A DNA stretch of 24,505 nt from an uncultured Eubacteriales bacterium (GTDB taxonomy: Bacteria; Bacillota; Clostridia; Christensenellales; Borkfalkiaceae): positions 1 to 24,505 of the forward strand of contig CABQND010000031.1 in the NCBI GenBank assembly GCA_902465495.1, given 5' to 3'. The notes beneath the pieces were generated by a model, which had not been told where the DNA came from, searched no databases, and worked only from the letters and a program-made list of their open reading frames with translations. A program made the translations under genes and the position numbers. How positions within the stretch are numbered: the first letter of the stretch is position 1; each line of letters opens with the position of its first letter. Below are positions 15,856-23,640 of the stretch, one piece after another.

Positions 15856-17541
15856 ATGGATTTTAAAAAGCACATTGCCGCCCGTATCAAGGCGGGAGAT
15901 ATGACCGAACAGGAAATATATGATCTGATCGCGGTGCCGCCGACCACGGAAATGGGCGATTTTGCGTTGCCTTGTTTTCGTCTTGCCAAAGCGTTTCGCA
16001 AAGCCCCGGCATTGATCGCGCAGGAGATTGCGGACACATATCCCGCGGACGAATTGGTTACGGAAGTTTCCGCATTGAACGGTTACGTCAATTTCCGCAT
16101 CGACCGAGCTTTTTGGGCAAAAGAGACACTCGGGCGTATTCTTTCCGAGCGCGAAAAATACGGCTCTTCCGACGAAGGGAAAGGCAAAACGGTATGTATT
16201 GATTATTCTTCGGTCAATATCGCCAAACCCTTTCATATCGGGCATTTGTCCACGACAGTGCTTGGAAGCGCACTCTATAAGCTTCATAAATTTTTAGGAT
16301 ATACGCCGGTGGGGATCAACCATCTCGGCGATTACGGCACGCAGTTCGGCAAATTGATTTCCGCATATAAACGCTGGGGCAGCAAGGAACTTTTGGATAA
16401 GGGCGGTCTGCGCGCACTGAACGCACTGTATGTGCGCTTTCACGAGGAGGCGGAAAAGGACAAATCGCTTGACGACGAGGCGCGCGCCTTTTTCAAACAG
16501 ATTGAGGACGGGGATAAAGAGGCGGTTGAGCTGTTTGAAATGTTCAAAGAGCTCACACTTAAAGAAGTCGGCAAGATCTATGATCTGCTCGACGTGCATT
16601 TTGACAGCTGGGCGGGCGAGAGCTTTTACAACGATAAGATGGCGCCCGTGGTGAAAGAGCTGCGTGAAAAGCACCTGCTCGTCGAGAGCGAGGGGGCGCA
16701 GATCGTCGATCTTGAAAAATACGGCATGCCGCCTTGCATTATTCTGCGTTCGGACGGCGCGTCGTTGTATGCAACGCGCGATATTGCCGCAGCAATTTAC
16801 CGCAAAAACACTTATGATTTTTATAAATGTCTGTACGTCGTCGCGTATCAGCAGAATCTGCATTTCAAGCAGGTCTTTAAAGTCCTTGAACTGATGGGCA
16901 AGGACTGGGCGAAAGATCTCGTGCATGTCGCGTACGGCATGGTTTCGCTCGAAGACGGTGCAATGTCCACGCGTAAAGGTAAGGTCGTTTATCTCGAAGA
17001 TGTTATCGAGAAATGTGTACAAAAGTCTTTGGATATCATTTCCGAAAAGAATCCAGGGCTTGAAAATAAAGAGGCGATCGCCAAGACGGTTGGTGTCGGA
17101 GCGGTCATATTCGGGGCTTTGTACAATAATAAGATCAAGGATATTACTTTCTCGTACGATAAAGTGCTCAATTTTGAAGGAGAAACATCCTGTTACGTGC
17201 AGTATACCTGTGCCCGCGCGAACAGCGTTTTGGAAAAGGGCGGAAGGGGCAAAGAGTTCCGTGTAGAGACAGTTTGTCCGCAGGAATTTGAAGTGATTAA
17301 GCAGCTCGCTGATTTCCCGAACGTTCTGCATGACGCTTTGGAAAAATATGAACCTTGTTTTGTAGCACGTTTTGCCGTCGATCTGGCGCAGAAGTTTAAT
17401 AAATTCTATTTTGATTGCTCCATATTGGGCGCCGAAGAGGAAAATGTGCGTTCCTTCCGCCTTGCGCTTACAGAAGCAACGCTGATTACCTTAAAAAATG
17501 CGTTGGGACTTTTGGGGATCGGCGTACCGGAGAAGATGTAA
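15856..17541 (+). CDS. argS: Arginyl-tRNA synthetase
   Basis: A 561-residue class I synthetase that charges tRNA-Arg. The N-terminal Add1 domain occupies about residues 1-110. The HIGH motif is HIGH at 127-130 (KPFHIGHLS). The KMSKS equivalent is MSTRKG (370-375), the usual form in one large group of bacterial ArgRS. The C-terminal anticodon-binding DALR domain ends the protein (ALGLLGIGVPEKM). The start at 15856 has AGAGG at 15846-15850. It is divergent from ychF, and is followed by a duplicated terminator-like repeat before the HAD gene. Confidence 0.97.
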   Translation: MDFKKHIAARIKAGDMTEQEIYDLIAVPPTTEMGDFALPCFRLAKAFRKAPALIAQEIADTYPADELVTEVSALNGYVNFRIDRAFWAKETLGRILSEREKYGSSDEGKGKTVCIDYSSVNIAKPFHIGHLSTTVLGSALYKLHKFLGYTPVGINHLGDYGTQFGKLISAYKRWGSKELLDKGGLRALNALYVRFHEEAEKDKSLDDEARAFFKQIEDGDKEAVELFEMFKELTLKEVGKIYDLLDVHFDSWAGESFYNDKMAPVVKELREKHLLVESEGAQIVDLEKYGMPPCIILRSDGASLYATRDIAAAIYRKNTYDFYKCLYVVAYQQNLHFKQVFKVLELMGKDWAKDLVHVAYGMVSLEDGAMSTRKGKVVYLEDVIEKCVQKSLDIISEKNPGLENKEAIAKTVGVGAVIFGALYNNKIKDITFSYDKVLNFEGETSCYVQYTCARANSVLEKGGRGKEFRVETVCPQEFEVIKQLADFPNVLHDALEKYEPCFVARFAVDLAQKFNKFYFDCSILGAEEENVRSFRLALTEATLITLKNALGLLGIGVPEKM

Positions 17542-17546
17542 TGTAA

Positions 17547-17626
17547 GTTCACGAAAATCGGCGAAAAGAGATCGCCGATTTTCCGTGAGATTTAGGCAAA
17601 ACCCGATGTTCGCAGGTAAAACCTGC
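17547..17626 (+). repeat. 80-bp direct repeat, copy 1, with terminator-like hairpin
   Basis: It differs from 17776-17855 at one base. It starts with a perfect 11-bp stem AAAATCGGCGA (17554-17564) / TCGCCGATTTT (17572-17582) that serves as the argS terminator, and ends with a second hairpin GCAGGT/ACCTGC (17612-17626). Confidence 0.85.
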
Positions 17627-17775
17627 TCTGCATCCGGTTTTTCCTCTCCGGCGATATTCAGGGGCTCTCATAATAAAAATCGCCGGATTCACCTTTTCCG
17701 CTTGAGGCCGCGCATCGCGGCAAATTGGGGGCTTATTCCGCAAAGCGTGGTTTGCGGAAACGCAGAAAAAGAAGA

Positions 17776-17855
17776 GTTCACAAAAATCGGCGAAAAGAGA
17801 TCGCCGATTTTCCGTGAGATTTAGGCAAAACCCGATGTTCGCAGGTAAAACCTGC
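17776..17855 (+). repeat. 80-bp direct repeat, copy 2, with terminator-like hairpin
   Basis: A second copy of 17547-17626, offset by exactly 229 bp, with the same 11-bp stem (17783-17793 / 17801-17811) and the same downstream GCAGGT/ACCTGC hairpin. It ends 34 bp before the HAD start. Confidence 0.85.
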
Positions 17856-17889
17856 GCATTCGGTAATTTAAAATTTTATCGTAGTATAT

Positions 17890-18543
17890 ATGTTAAAAGC
17901 AGTCATTTTTGATTTGGACGGCACAGTGCTCGACACGTTGCCTGATCTCAATAATTGCATGAACGCAGCACTGAAAGAATTTGGGTGTCCTGCAATTTCA
18001 GTGGAACAGACCCGTTCTTATGTGGGGAACGGAGGTTTGCTTTTTGCGACGCGCGCTTTGCCTCCCGAAAAGAGGACAGAAGCGGAATATTTTTATAAAC
18101 AAGTTTATTGTCCCATTCATGTAGGCTGTAAAAACGAGTTGACGCGGCCGTTTCCTTTTGAGAAGGAGTGTCTTGCATCCCTGAAAGAGGCGGGCATAAA
18201 AATTGCAGTTGTGACGAATAAGTCGCAGGCGGCGGCAGACGTGCTGGGGGCAACTCTTTTGAAAGAGTATGGATTTGATATGATCTTCGGGAATCGGCCA
18301 GAATACGGCGTTAAACCCGATCCGGCCTCGACATTGTATGTGTTGAAAGAATTGGGTATTGAACCGCAGGATGCTGTATTTGTAGGGGACGGAGAAACGG
18401 ATGTACAGACCGCAAAGAATGCGGGCATGCGCTCGGTGAGTGTGCTGTGGGGATATCGTACCAAAGAACAGCTTCTTGCAGCGGGCGCAGAGCGATTTGC
18501 CGAAACCTTTGCGCAATTAAAAGATATTTTATTTGCTATGTGA
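17890..18543 (+). CDS. HAD hydrolase, phosphoglycolate phosphatase-like
   Basis: A 217-residue HAD subfamily IA phosphatase. Motif I is DLDGT with Asp8 (nucleophile) and Asp10; motif II is VVTNKS with Thr109; motif III Lys142 is in GVKPDP; motif IV is GDGETD with Asp167 and Asp171. A helical cap lies between residues 15 and 85. The sequence resembles Gph/PpaX-type enzymes, but the substrate cannot be told from sequence. The start at 17890 gives a perfect HAD N-terminus yet has no Shine-Dalgarno sequence upstream, unlike its neighbours. It may depend on read-through from argS or on an unseen promoter. Confidence 0.93.
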   Translation: MLKAVIFDLDGTVLDTLPDLNNCMNAALKEFGCPAISVEQTRSYVGNGGLLFATRALPPEKRTEAEYFYKQVYCPIHVGCKNELTRPFPFEKECLASLKEAGIKIAVVTNKSQAAADVLGATLLKEYGFDMIFGNRPEYGVKPDPASTLYVLKELGIEPQDAVFVGDGETDVQTAKNAGMRSVSVLWGYRTKEQLLAAGAERFAETFAQLKDILFAM

Positions 18544-18605
18544 TTTCTGTTTTCGCAATATAAGTCAAACAGAAAACTAAATGTTGATTCGTTTAAAATA
18601 AAAAT

Positions 18606-18645
18606 ACAGCGCTGCAAAACTTTGCGGCGCTGTTTAAATTTAACG
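18606..18645. terminator. Bidirectional terminator between convergent genes
   Basis: ACAGCGC (18606-18612) and GCGCTGT (18627-18633) pair, with an inner GCAAA/TTTGC stem. T-rich runs follow on both strands, strongest on the minus side. It separates the HAD gene from the convergent CmpB-like gene. Confidence 0.8.
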
Positions 18646-19332
18646 AATTTTCATGCTTGGGAAACGTTTTTTCATGAACGTATCGGGGAAAATGGTATCA
18701 ATCCATTCGCCGAATGCGGTAAGAGCATCGATGCCGTTGGCGCGCCCGATGTAGCGGAACAGTGCGCAAACGGTAAAGAAAAAATCGATCGCGACGATTG
18801 CGATACAACACAGCCCGATAATACGAAACGCACGGCGGGGCAGGGAAGAGAAACACTTGTTCAATGGACGATAAATCAAAAAGACAACGACCGTGCATAA
18901 AATGCCCCAAACGATCATGATGGGAACGGTCGTTCTTCCGTTGATGTCCATAAACCAACTTTCATAATTCCAGGACCTGGTGCCGAGAATGGTTTCTTCG
19001 CAGTAGCTCAAAAAATACTCTACGGCGCCGCCGGCGAAAGCCCCAAGTACGAATACATGCAAGGGAGAGCGAATTTTCCGAAGAAATAGGACGATGACGA
19101 GAGCACCGCATCCGTAAACGGGATTGAACGGGGTAAAGACGCTTCCGCTGCATTCTACATAGCGGTGCAAAAGAATGAGGTTAAAAATAACTTCCCAAAT
19201 GGTACCGAGGGTACCGCCGAGAATGTAGACAGTAATTGCCTTTTCAGCAGTAAGACGGTCTTCATTCGGAACAAGATATCGTTTAAAAGCGGGGAAGTGT
19301 ATGCTTTTTCGGATTAAAGTATTTTTTTGCAT
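18640..19332 (-). CDS. CmpB-like membrane protein (putative ABC transporter permease family)
   Basis: A 230-residue integral membrane protein with about five or six hydrophobic segments. The motif WEVIFNLILLHRYVECSG followed by PFNPVYGCGALVIVLFL matches the family named ABC-transporter type IV/CmpB; despite the name, a transport role is not proven and no ATPase subunit is nearby. The ATG at 19332 lies two bases after the stop of the upstream glycosyltransferase, implying translational coupling. A TTG at 19338 overlapping that stop is an alternative start, with GAAGG at better spacing. It is the last gene of the TetR-glycosyltransferase operon. Confidence 0.82.
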   Translation of the reverse strand: MQKNTLIRKSIHFPAFKRYLVPNEDRLTAEKAITVYILGGTLGTIWEVIFNLILLHRYVECSGSVFTPFNPVYGCGALVIVLFLRKIRSPLHVFVLGAFAGGAVEYFLSYCEETILGTRSWNYESWFMDINGRTTVPIMIVWGILCTVVVFLIYRPLNKCFSSLPRRAFRIIGLCCIAIVAIDFFFTVCALFRYIGRANGIDALTAFGEWIDTIFPDTFMKKRFPSMKIR

Positions 19333-19334
19333 TG

Positions 19335-20465
19335 TCAACGGTGTTTGCCTTCGATTGCGTCTTCGAACATTTCGACCATTTTATCGATACAAAGGTCGAT
19401 ACGGAAGCGTTCTGCGTACTTAATGTATTCATCGCGCTGTTTTTGGCGAATTTCAGGGTGTTCGATCATAAAATCTATTTTGCGTGCAAGCTCGGAAGGG
19501 TTTCCTGATTTATATAAGTTTGAAGGATGCTGTGCAAAAAAACGAGCCGCTGATTTTTTACTGTTCGCTATGATGGGGACGAGTCCGCAAGTAATTGCTT
19601 CGACACATGCAATGGATTCAATTTCGGCATAGGCAGTGTGAACGTACAAATCGCAGAAATGAATGATGCCGACAAGTTCTTCTTTCGGATGAAAAGAAAT
19701 TACGGGCGGATTGGGTAATTTTTTGCCTAATTTTTCAAGTTTTGATTTGCAAGGTCCGTCGCCGGCGATAAAGAGCTGTATTTTGTCGGAATACTTTGAT
19801 TTTGCGATCGCTTTGAGCAATTCGGTATGGGATTTTTCTTTCACGAGTCGTCCTGTGGATAGGATACAGAATTTATCCGCGTATTCTTTGGGCTTGTCCG
19901 CGCAGCCGGGTACAAATGCGGGATCAACGCCATTGGAAATGACGCGCAGATCTTGTTTATAACCGCGCAACCGAAGTTCATTGGCTATAAATTCGGTAGG
20001 GCAGTGAATATATTCGGCAAAATCGTAAAAGCCTTTTCGGAAATTTTTATAAATGTAATTATTGATCGGTCCGCTTTTTTGTAAACAGAAATGGCTGCTG
20101 ACATTTTCCGGTTGTACGTGAAAAGCGGTAGTAGTCGGTTTTTTAAGTTCTTGGCAGATTCGGATCGCCGCCCTGCCGAGAGAGAATGGCATTAAGATAT
20201 GAACAACATCGCATTGGGAAATCACATCCCGGAGCAGTTTTTCGTTGGGTTTTGCGAGCACTACACCGTTTTTACGGACGTAATTGTTGAACATTTTAAA
20301 ATCAATTCGGTCAACAGAGTAGTAACCTTCTTCTTCAGAGGTGCCTGCCGATACGACAAGCACATCATGTCCGCGTTGTTTTAAATATTTGATCAGCCGT
20401 TTTACCGTAATCGATGTACCGTTATTCTCTTCTCCGAGCACATCGGCAATAATTGCAATACGCAT
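19335..20465 (-). CDS. GT4-family glycosyltransferase
   Basis: A 376-residue GT-B fold glycosyltransferase. The N-terminal domain starts MRIAIIADVLGEENNGTS, with the glycine-rich acceptor loop. The C-terminal donor-binding domain shows STGRLVKEKSH (203-213), IAGDGP (233-238) and the EX7E pair Glu281/Glu289 in AEIESIACVEAITCGLVP. It resembles the glycosyltransferases that add glucose to diacylglycerol or mannose to phosphatidylinositol, so a glycolipid product is possible but unproven. The frame is open back to 20570, but the start at 20465 gives the canonical N-terminus and has AAAGG just before it. It follows the TetR gene by 19 bases and is coupled to the membrane protein after it. Confidence 0.92.
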   Translation of the reverse strand: MRIAIIADVLGEENNGTSITVKRLIKYLKQRGHDVLVVSAGTSEEEGYYSVDRIDFKMFNNYVRKNGVVLAKPNEKLLRDVISQCDVVHILMPFSLGRAAIRICQELKKPTTTAFHVQPENVSSHFCLQKSGPINNYIYKNFRKGFYDFAEYIHCPTEFIANELRLRGYKQDLRVISNGVDPAFVPGCADKPKEYADKFCILSTGRLVKEKSHTELLKAIAKSKYSDKIQLFIAGDGPCKSKLEKLGKKLPNPPVISFHPKEELVGIIHFCDLYVHTAYAEIESIACVEAITCGLVPIIANSKKSAARFFAQHPSNLYKSGNPSELARKIDFMIEHPEIRQKQRDEYIKYAERFRIDLCIDKMVEMFEDAIEGKHR

Positions 20466-20484
20466 AGACCTTTCCTTTCCTCTT

Positions 20485-21078
20485 TTATTTTCGCTCAGAA
20501 TTTTTTGCGGGATCGGCGAGGATCGTTTGTCCTGCCTGCACGATGGGTGCGCATTTTTGCAATACGACATCGAGCGGGGTATGGTGATCGGTTTTCAGCC
20601 ATTCGGTATATACATCCAAAACACCGGCAATCAAAAAACGAATCACAAACAGCATTTCAGGGCTGGTGTCCGGATCAGAATCAATAAATGTTTTGAAAAG
20701 TTTATGAGCAAATCCGTCTTTTAATTGTGCAAAAAATAAATCTGCATTTACGGATGAGCGTACAAATTCCTGAAAATATTCGTAGGAATTGAGAATGTCC
20801 GTACAACAAGTCAAAAATGGCATTGGATTGCTTGGCTGATCAAATTGTACTTGCAATTCCTGGGTCGCATAAACTCGCTCAATGATTTCTTTTTGCAAAG
20901 AAGCAAGTACCTCGCCCACACTGGCAAAATGCAGATAAAAAGTTGTTCGGTTGATATCTGCCGCCATACAAAGATCTACAATTCGAATTTCGTTGATCGG
21001 GCGCGTGCACAAGAGTTTCAAAACCGTTTGTTGAATGGCATTGACCGTTTTGCGGCTTCGTTTGTCCTGTTTATTCAT
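20485..21078 (-). CDS. TetR/AcrR-family transcriptional regulator
   Basis: A 197-residue regulator. The N-terminal helix-turn-helix spans about residues 30-52 (IRIVDLCMAADINRTTFYLHF), a clear TetR signature. The C-terminal part is the variable ligand-binding domain, resembling the DhaS-like group that ends with a VYTEWLK segment. GGGAG lies 7 bases before the start at 21078; an upstream extension to 21168 would precede the promoter. It is the first gene of the operon with the glycosyltransferase and CmpB-like protein, and probably regulates its own promoter. The ligand is unknown. Confidence 0.93.
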   Translation of the reverse strand: MNKQDKRSRKTVNAIQQTVLKLLCTRPINEIRIVDLCMAADINRTTFYLHFASVGEVLASLQKEIIERVYATQELQVQFDQPSNPMPFLTCCTDILNSYEYFQEFVRSSVNADLFFAQLKDGFAHKLFKTFIDSDPDTSPEMLFVIRFLIAGVLDVYTEWLKTDHHTPLDVVLQKCAPIVQAGQTILADPAKNSERK

Positions 21079-21114
21079 AATTTTCTCCCGCTTACAAGGT
21101 TTACAACCAATACC

Positions 21115-21143
21115 ATTATAGCCTTTCGGTTGCGTAATGTCAA
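21115..21143 (-). promoter_or_regulatory. Perfect consensus promoter of the TetR operon
   Basis: On the minus strand, TTGACA (21138-21143), 17-bp spacer, TATAAT (21115-21120). RNA would start near 21108. A perfect promoter in front of a TetR gene is expected if the repressor controls it. Confidence 0.85.
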
Positions 21144-21151
21144 CGGAAAAA

Positions 21152-21172
21152 ACATTGTTTCGCAACAAATGT
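21152..21172. promoter_or_regulatory. Candidate TetR operator upstream of the -35 box
   Basis: A 21-bp imperfect palindrome, ACATTGTTT-CGC-AACAAATGT, with 7 of 9 positions pairing in each arm, lies 8 bp upstream of the -35 box of the TetR operon. TetR regulators bind palindromes of this size; the assignment is inferred. Confidence 0.4.
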
Positions 21173-21216
21173 CGATAAAAAATCCACCAATAGAAAAGAT
21201 ATAATGCTTTGCGGAT

Positions 21217-21894
21217 TTACTTTGTTTCTTCACCGTGCAGGCGTATAATAGAGCGTTCCAAAGCCTTTTCCGCGCCGTTCCAAGGTTTGTCTTGATTGCG
21301 GTAATCATGTTTGGCTGCAAACCATTGTAAATCGTTTAAAAGAGATTCGGTACTTTCTTTTTGCAATTTAGTAAGTGTGTACAGATAGTCTTTTTTCTTG
21401 CCGTATGCAAAAGAAGCATACTTCAACAGAGCACCGAAGTGGGGCAGACAAAATCCTTTAGTTTTTAAAAGAATCTCTTTAAAACGCGGTTCAGCACAGT
21501 ATGTCTCTGCTACGGTTTTATAATAGCGGATCATGTTTACTTCCACCGCATCGCATATGACACAGGTTGTATTGCTGCTCATAAACGTATCTGCCATTTT
21601 GTGGGCGATTTTCAGATCAGCGGTGATTTCCATTTTTGCTTTTAATGCGGTCAACCGTGTCGTATGTTGCAGCGCGAGGGATAATTTGTTTTGACGTGCA
21701 TACATCATTTGGGTATGATGTTCGCAAAATCCTTTTTCATTGACGAGTCGTCTTTGAAAATCTTCCATAACCGATTCATTGAGGTACTGTTCTGCCAATC
21801 GCTTTTCCAAAATGCTGCGTATACTGCAAAGAGGACATTCGCATGCTTTTTCAAATTCTTGATAAATAAGCATATTGCCGATGTGGTAATTCAT
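21217..21894 (-). CDS. DUF6062-like cysteine-rich protein
   Basis: A 225-residue soluble protein without signal or membrane segment. It has two copies of one pattern: Cys20-x2-Cys23 ... Cys57-x2-His60 and Cys111-x2-Cys114 ... Cys149-x2-His152. The spacing is nearly equal (33 and 34 residues between the pairs), and both second halves begin GFC. This suggests an internal duplication with two metal sites. It resembles proteins annotated DUF6062 in Clostridia; the function is unknown. The start at 21894 has GGCGG upstream. It lies just upstream of the TetR operon, with only a weak possible terminator between, and is divergent from the lipid kinase gene. Confidence 0.82.
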   Translation of the reverse strand: MNYHIGNMLIYQEFEKACECPLCSIRSILEKRLAEQYLNESVMEDFQRRLVNEKGFCEHHTQMMYARQNKLSLALQHTTRLTALKAKMEITADLKIAHKMADTFMSSNTTCVICDAVEVNMIRYYKTVAETYCAEPRFKEILLKTKGFCLPHFGALLKYASFAYGKKKDYLYTLTKLQKESTESLLNDLQWFAAKHDYRNQDKPWNGAEKALERSIIRLHGEETK

Positions 21895-21938
21895 GATCGA
21901 CCGCCTTAATAAAAAATTTTACCGGGATTTCCCATTTC

Positions 21939-21944
21939 ATTATA
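21939..21944 (-). promoter_or_regulatory. Candidate -10 box for the DUF6062-like gene
   Basis: On the minus strand TATAAT (21939-21944) lies 45 bp upstream of the start. The -35 region at 17 bp is poor (TTTTCT), so the promoter is weak or helped by an activator. The octamer ATTATAAT is self-complementary, so a plus-strand -10 overlaps it, without a good -35. Confidence 0.4.
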
Positions 21945-22026
21945 ATCGAAGCAGTTCGGAAAGAAAAGCGTTTCGCAAACATTTGCGTAAATTTACCGAA
22001 AACGATGGGTTGTTTTGTCAGAACGG

Positions 22027-22055
22027 TTGCGAAAATATGTACTTTCATGTATAAT
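22027..22055 (+). promoter_or_regulatory. Sigma-A promoter of the lipid kinase operon
   Basis: TTGCGA (22027-22032), 17-bp spacer, TATAAT (22050-22055), 32 bp upstream of the start codon. Confidence 0.7.
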
Positions 22056-22087
22056 ACTATCGAAAATAGTTAGGAAACTGTGTAAGA

Positions 22088-22999
22088 ATGAGATGTCTAT
22101 TTGTTTATAATCCGGTCAGTGGCAGGGGGAAAATTGCGAAAAAACTGGATCGGATCGTGCGCGCATTAAAAGAAAAATATGAATATGTGGATGTTTGCCC
22201 CACAAAAGCAGCCGGGGATATGACTCGCTTTGTGAGTGAAGGCGCAGAAAAATATGATGCGATTATTGTTTCTGGCGGAGACGGCTCATTCAACGAAGCT
22301 TTGCAGGGGATTGCGTGTTCTTCACGTGTTCCGGAACTGGGATATATTCCTTGCGGGACAGTGAATGATGTGGCTCATTCTCTTAAAATCCCCAGAAGAT
22401 TGAAAGGTGCGCTCAAAGTAATATGCACGGGTGACAATGCAATGCTTGATTGCATGAAAATAAACGATCGCTATGCCATGTATATTGTTGCCGCGGGAGC
22501 TTTCACAAGTGCAACCTACACTACGCCGCAATCCAAAAAACAGCAGGTCGGGCGGATTGCTTACGGTGTGGAAGGCTTGAAAAAGAATATGAAATTCGAC
22601 GTGTTTTCCGTGGATATAACGGGCGGCGGCAGGCGAGAGCAGACGGAAAGCGTATTTGTGATGCTCATGAACGGTAAATATGTGGCGGGAATGCATCTGA
22701 ATAAGGCCGGAAGTATGTCTGACGGAAAAATCGAAGTTGCGATTATCCGTCAACGTAAGAATCCGAGATTTTTTCACCGCATTCGTGCTTTTTTTGCTTT
22801 GGCGCATTTGTTTTTACTCGGTTATCGAGTTCGCGATAAGCAGATCATCCGCATGGAAGGTTCGCATTTTGAAATACAGGCAAATGAAAATGTTGTTTGG
22901 AATTTCGACGGAGAAAAGGGCCTTTCCGGAAATGTTGTGATTGACGTATTGCATAAAAAAATAAATATGCTTGTCCCGAAGGGAAGTAAAAATTTGTGA
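22088..22999 (+). CDS. Diacylglycerol kinase-family lipid kinase (DgkB/YegS type)
   Basis: A 303-residue soluble lipid kinase of the DAGK catalytic family, which phosphorylates diacylglycerol or related lipids at the membrane face. The nucleotide-binding motif GGDGS is at 63-67, and the second conserved motif reads PCGTVNDVAHSL (88-99) in place of the usual GTxND. The C-terminal lobe ends with the conserved NFDGE segment. The start at 22088 gives the typical N-terminus RCLFVYNPVSGRG; only TTAGGAAA about 12 bases upstream serves as ribosome binding site. It heads a plus-strand run with the acyltransferase 32 bases downstream. DgkB recycles lipids in lipoteichoic acid synthesis; that role here is inferred. 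Confidence 0.93.
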   Translation: MRCLFVYNPVSGRGKIAKKLDRIVRALKEKYEYVDVCPTKAAGDMTRFVSEGAEKYDAIIVSGGDGSFNEALQGIACSSRVPELGYIPCGTVNDVAHSLKIPRRLKGALKVICTGDNAMLDCMKINDRYAMYIVAAGAFTSATYTTPQSKKQQVGRIAYGVEGLKKNMKFDVFSVDITGGGRREQTESVFVMLMNGKYVAGMHLNKAGSMSDGKIEVAIIRQRKNPRFFHRIRAFFALAHLFLLGYRVRDKQIIRMEGSHFEIQANENVVWNFDGEKGLSGNVVIDVLHKKINMLVPKGSKNL

Positions 23000-23031
23000 G
23001 TTTGTCGCTGTAAGAATTTGGAGGAAATCAA

Positions 23032-23598
23032 ATGGATCTGGATACTTTTCGCGCAAAGGTTGCAAGGCAGGAACGCTTAGTTGCCGGCTCAGATGCTCAT
23101 ATGCTTATGCATTCTATGGCAGAAAATGCGCGTCGGGTCACTAGTGAAATCAATGGGAAATTTCATACTTCGGAAGAAATTACATCGCTTTTTGCACAGT
23201 TGACAGGAAAAGCACCCGGAGAGGGATTTTCTTTGTTTCCGCCCATTTATGCTGATTTCGGGAAAAATATTACAGTCGGTAAAAATGTATTTATCAATGC
23301 CGGTTGCTGTTTCCAGGATCAAGGCGGCATTTTTATCGGGGACAATTGCTTGATCGGTCATCAGGTCGTTTTTGCAACGCTGAATCATGCGGCTGAGGTC
23401 ACCTCGAGAGCAGATATGTTCCCTGCGCCTATCCGTCTCGGAAATAATGTTTGGATCGGTTCACATGCAACAATTCTTGCGGGCGTAACGCTCGGAGACG
23501 GTTGCATTGTTGCGGCAGGGGCAGTGGTTACGAAAGATGTGCCCGCAAAAGCTGTTGTAGGGGGAGTGCCTGCGCGTATCCTAAAATATGTTGAATGA
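23032..23598 (+). CDS. Hexapeptide-repeat acetyltransferase
   Basis: A 188-residue left-handed beta-helix acyltransferase of the Maa/LacA type. Hexapeptide repeats run from about 78 to 180 (ITVGKNVFINAG, IFIGDNCLIGH, IRLGNNVWIGS), with the likely catalytic His119 in ATLNHA. The C-terminal VVGGVPARILKYVE is typical. The N-terminal domain is shorter and differs from the maltose acetyltransferase type seen at 11081, so the acceptor may differ. GGAGG lies just before the ATG. It follows the lipid kinase by 32 bases and is probably co-transcribed, which would suit modification of a sugar in the envelope, but that is inference. Confidence 0.9.
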   Translation: MDLDTFRAKVARQERLVAGSDAHMLMHSMAENARRVTSEINGKFHTSEEITSLFAQLTGKAPGEGFSLFPPIYADFGKNITVGKNVFINAGCCFQDQGGIFIGDNCLIGHQVVFATLNHAAEVTSRADMFPAPIRLGNNVWIGSHATILAGVTLGDGCIVAAGAVVTKDVPAKAVVGGVPARILKYVE

Positions 23599-23640
23599 TT
23601 TTTGGGTGGTACAAAGAATAGATTCATGGGGGATTTAGCA

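Larger units (their letters stand above)
17542..17889. other. 348-bp hairpin-rich gap between argS and the HAD gene
   Basis: No credible gene. It holds two copies of an 80-bp repeat (17547-17626, 17776-17855) around a 149-bp segment with more hairpins: CCGGCGAT/ATCGCCGG (about 17648-17685), CCGCG/CGCGG near 17708-17720, and TCCGCAAA/TTTGCGGA near 17739-17760. I see no convincing promoter for the HAD gene. Confidence 0.8.

Noticed and set aside
15691..16287. Open-frame extension of ychF by about 199 codons
   Set aside because: It runs through the ychF promoter and the argS gene; the family N-terminus and ribosome binding site are at 15690.
17547..17855. CRISPR array
   Set aside because: Only two repeats, each 80 bp and with internal hairpins, a 149-bp spacer and no cas genes.
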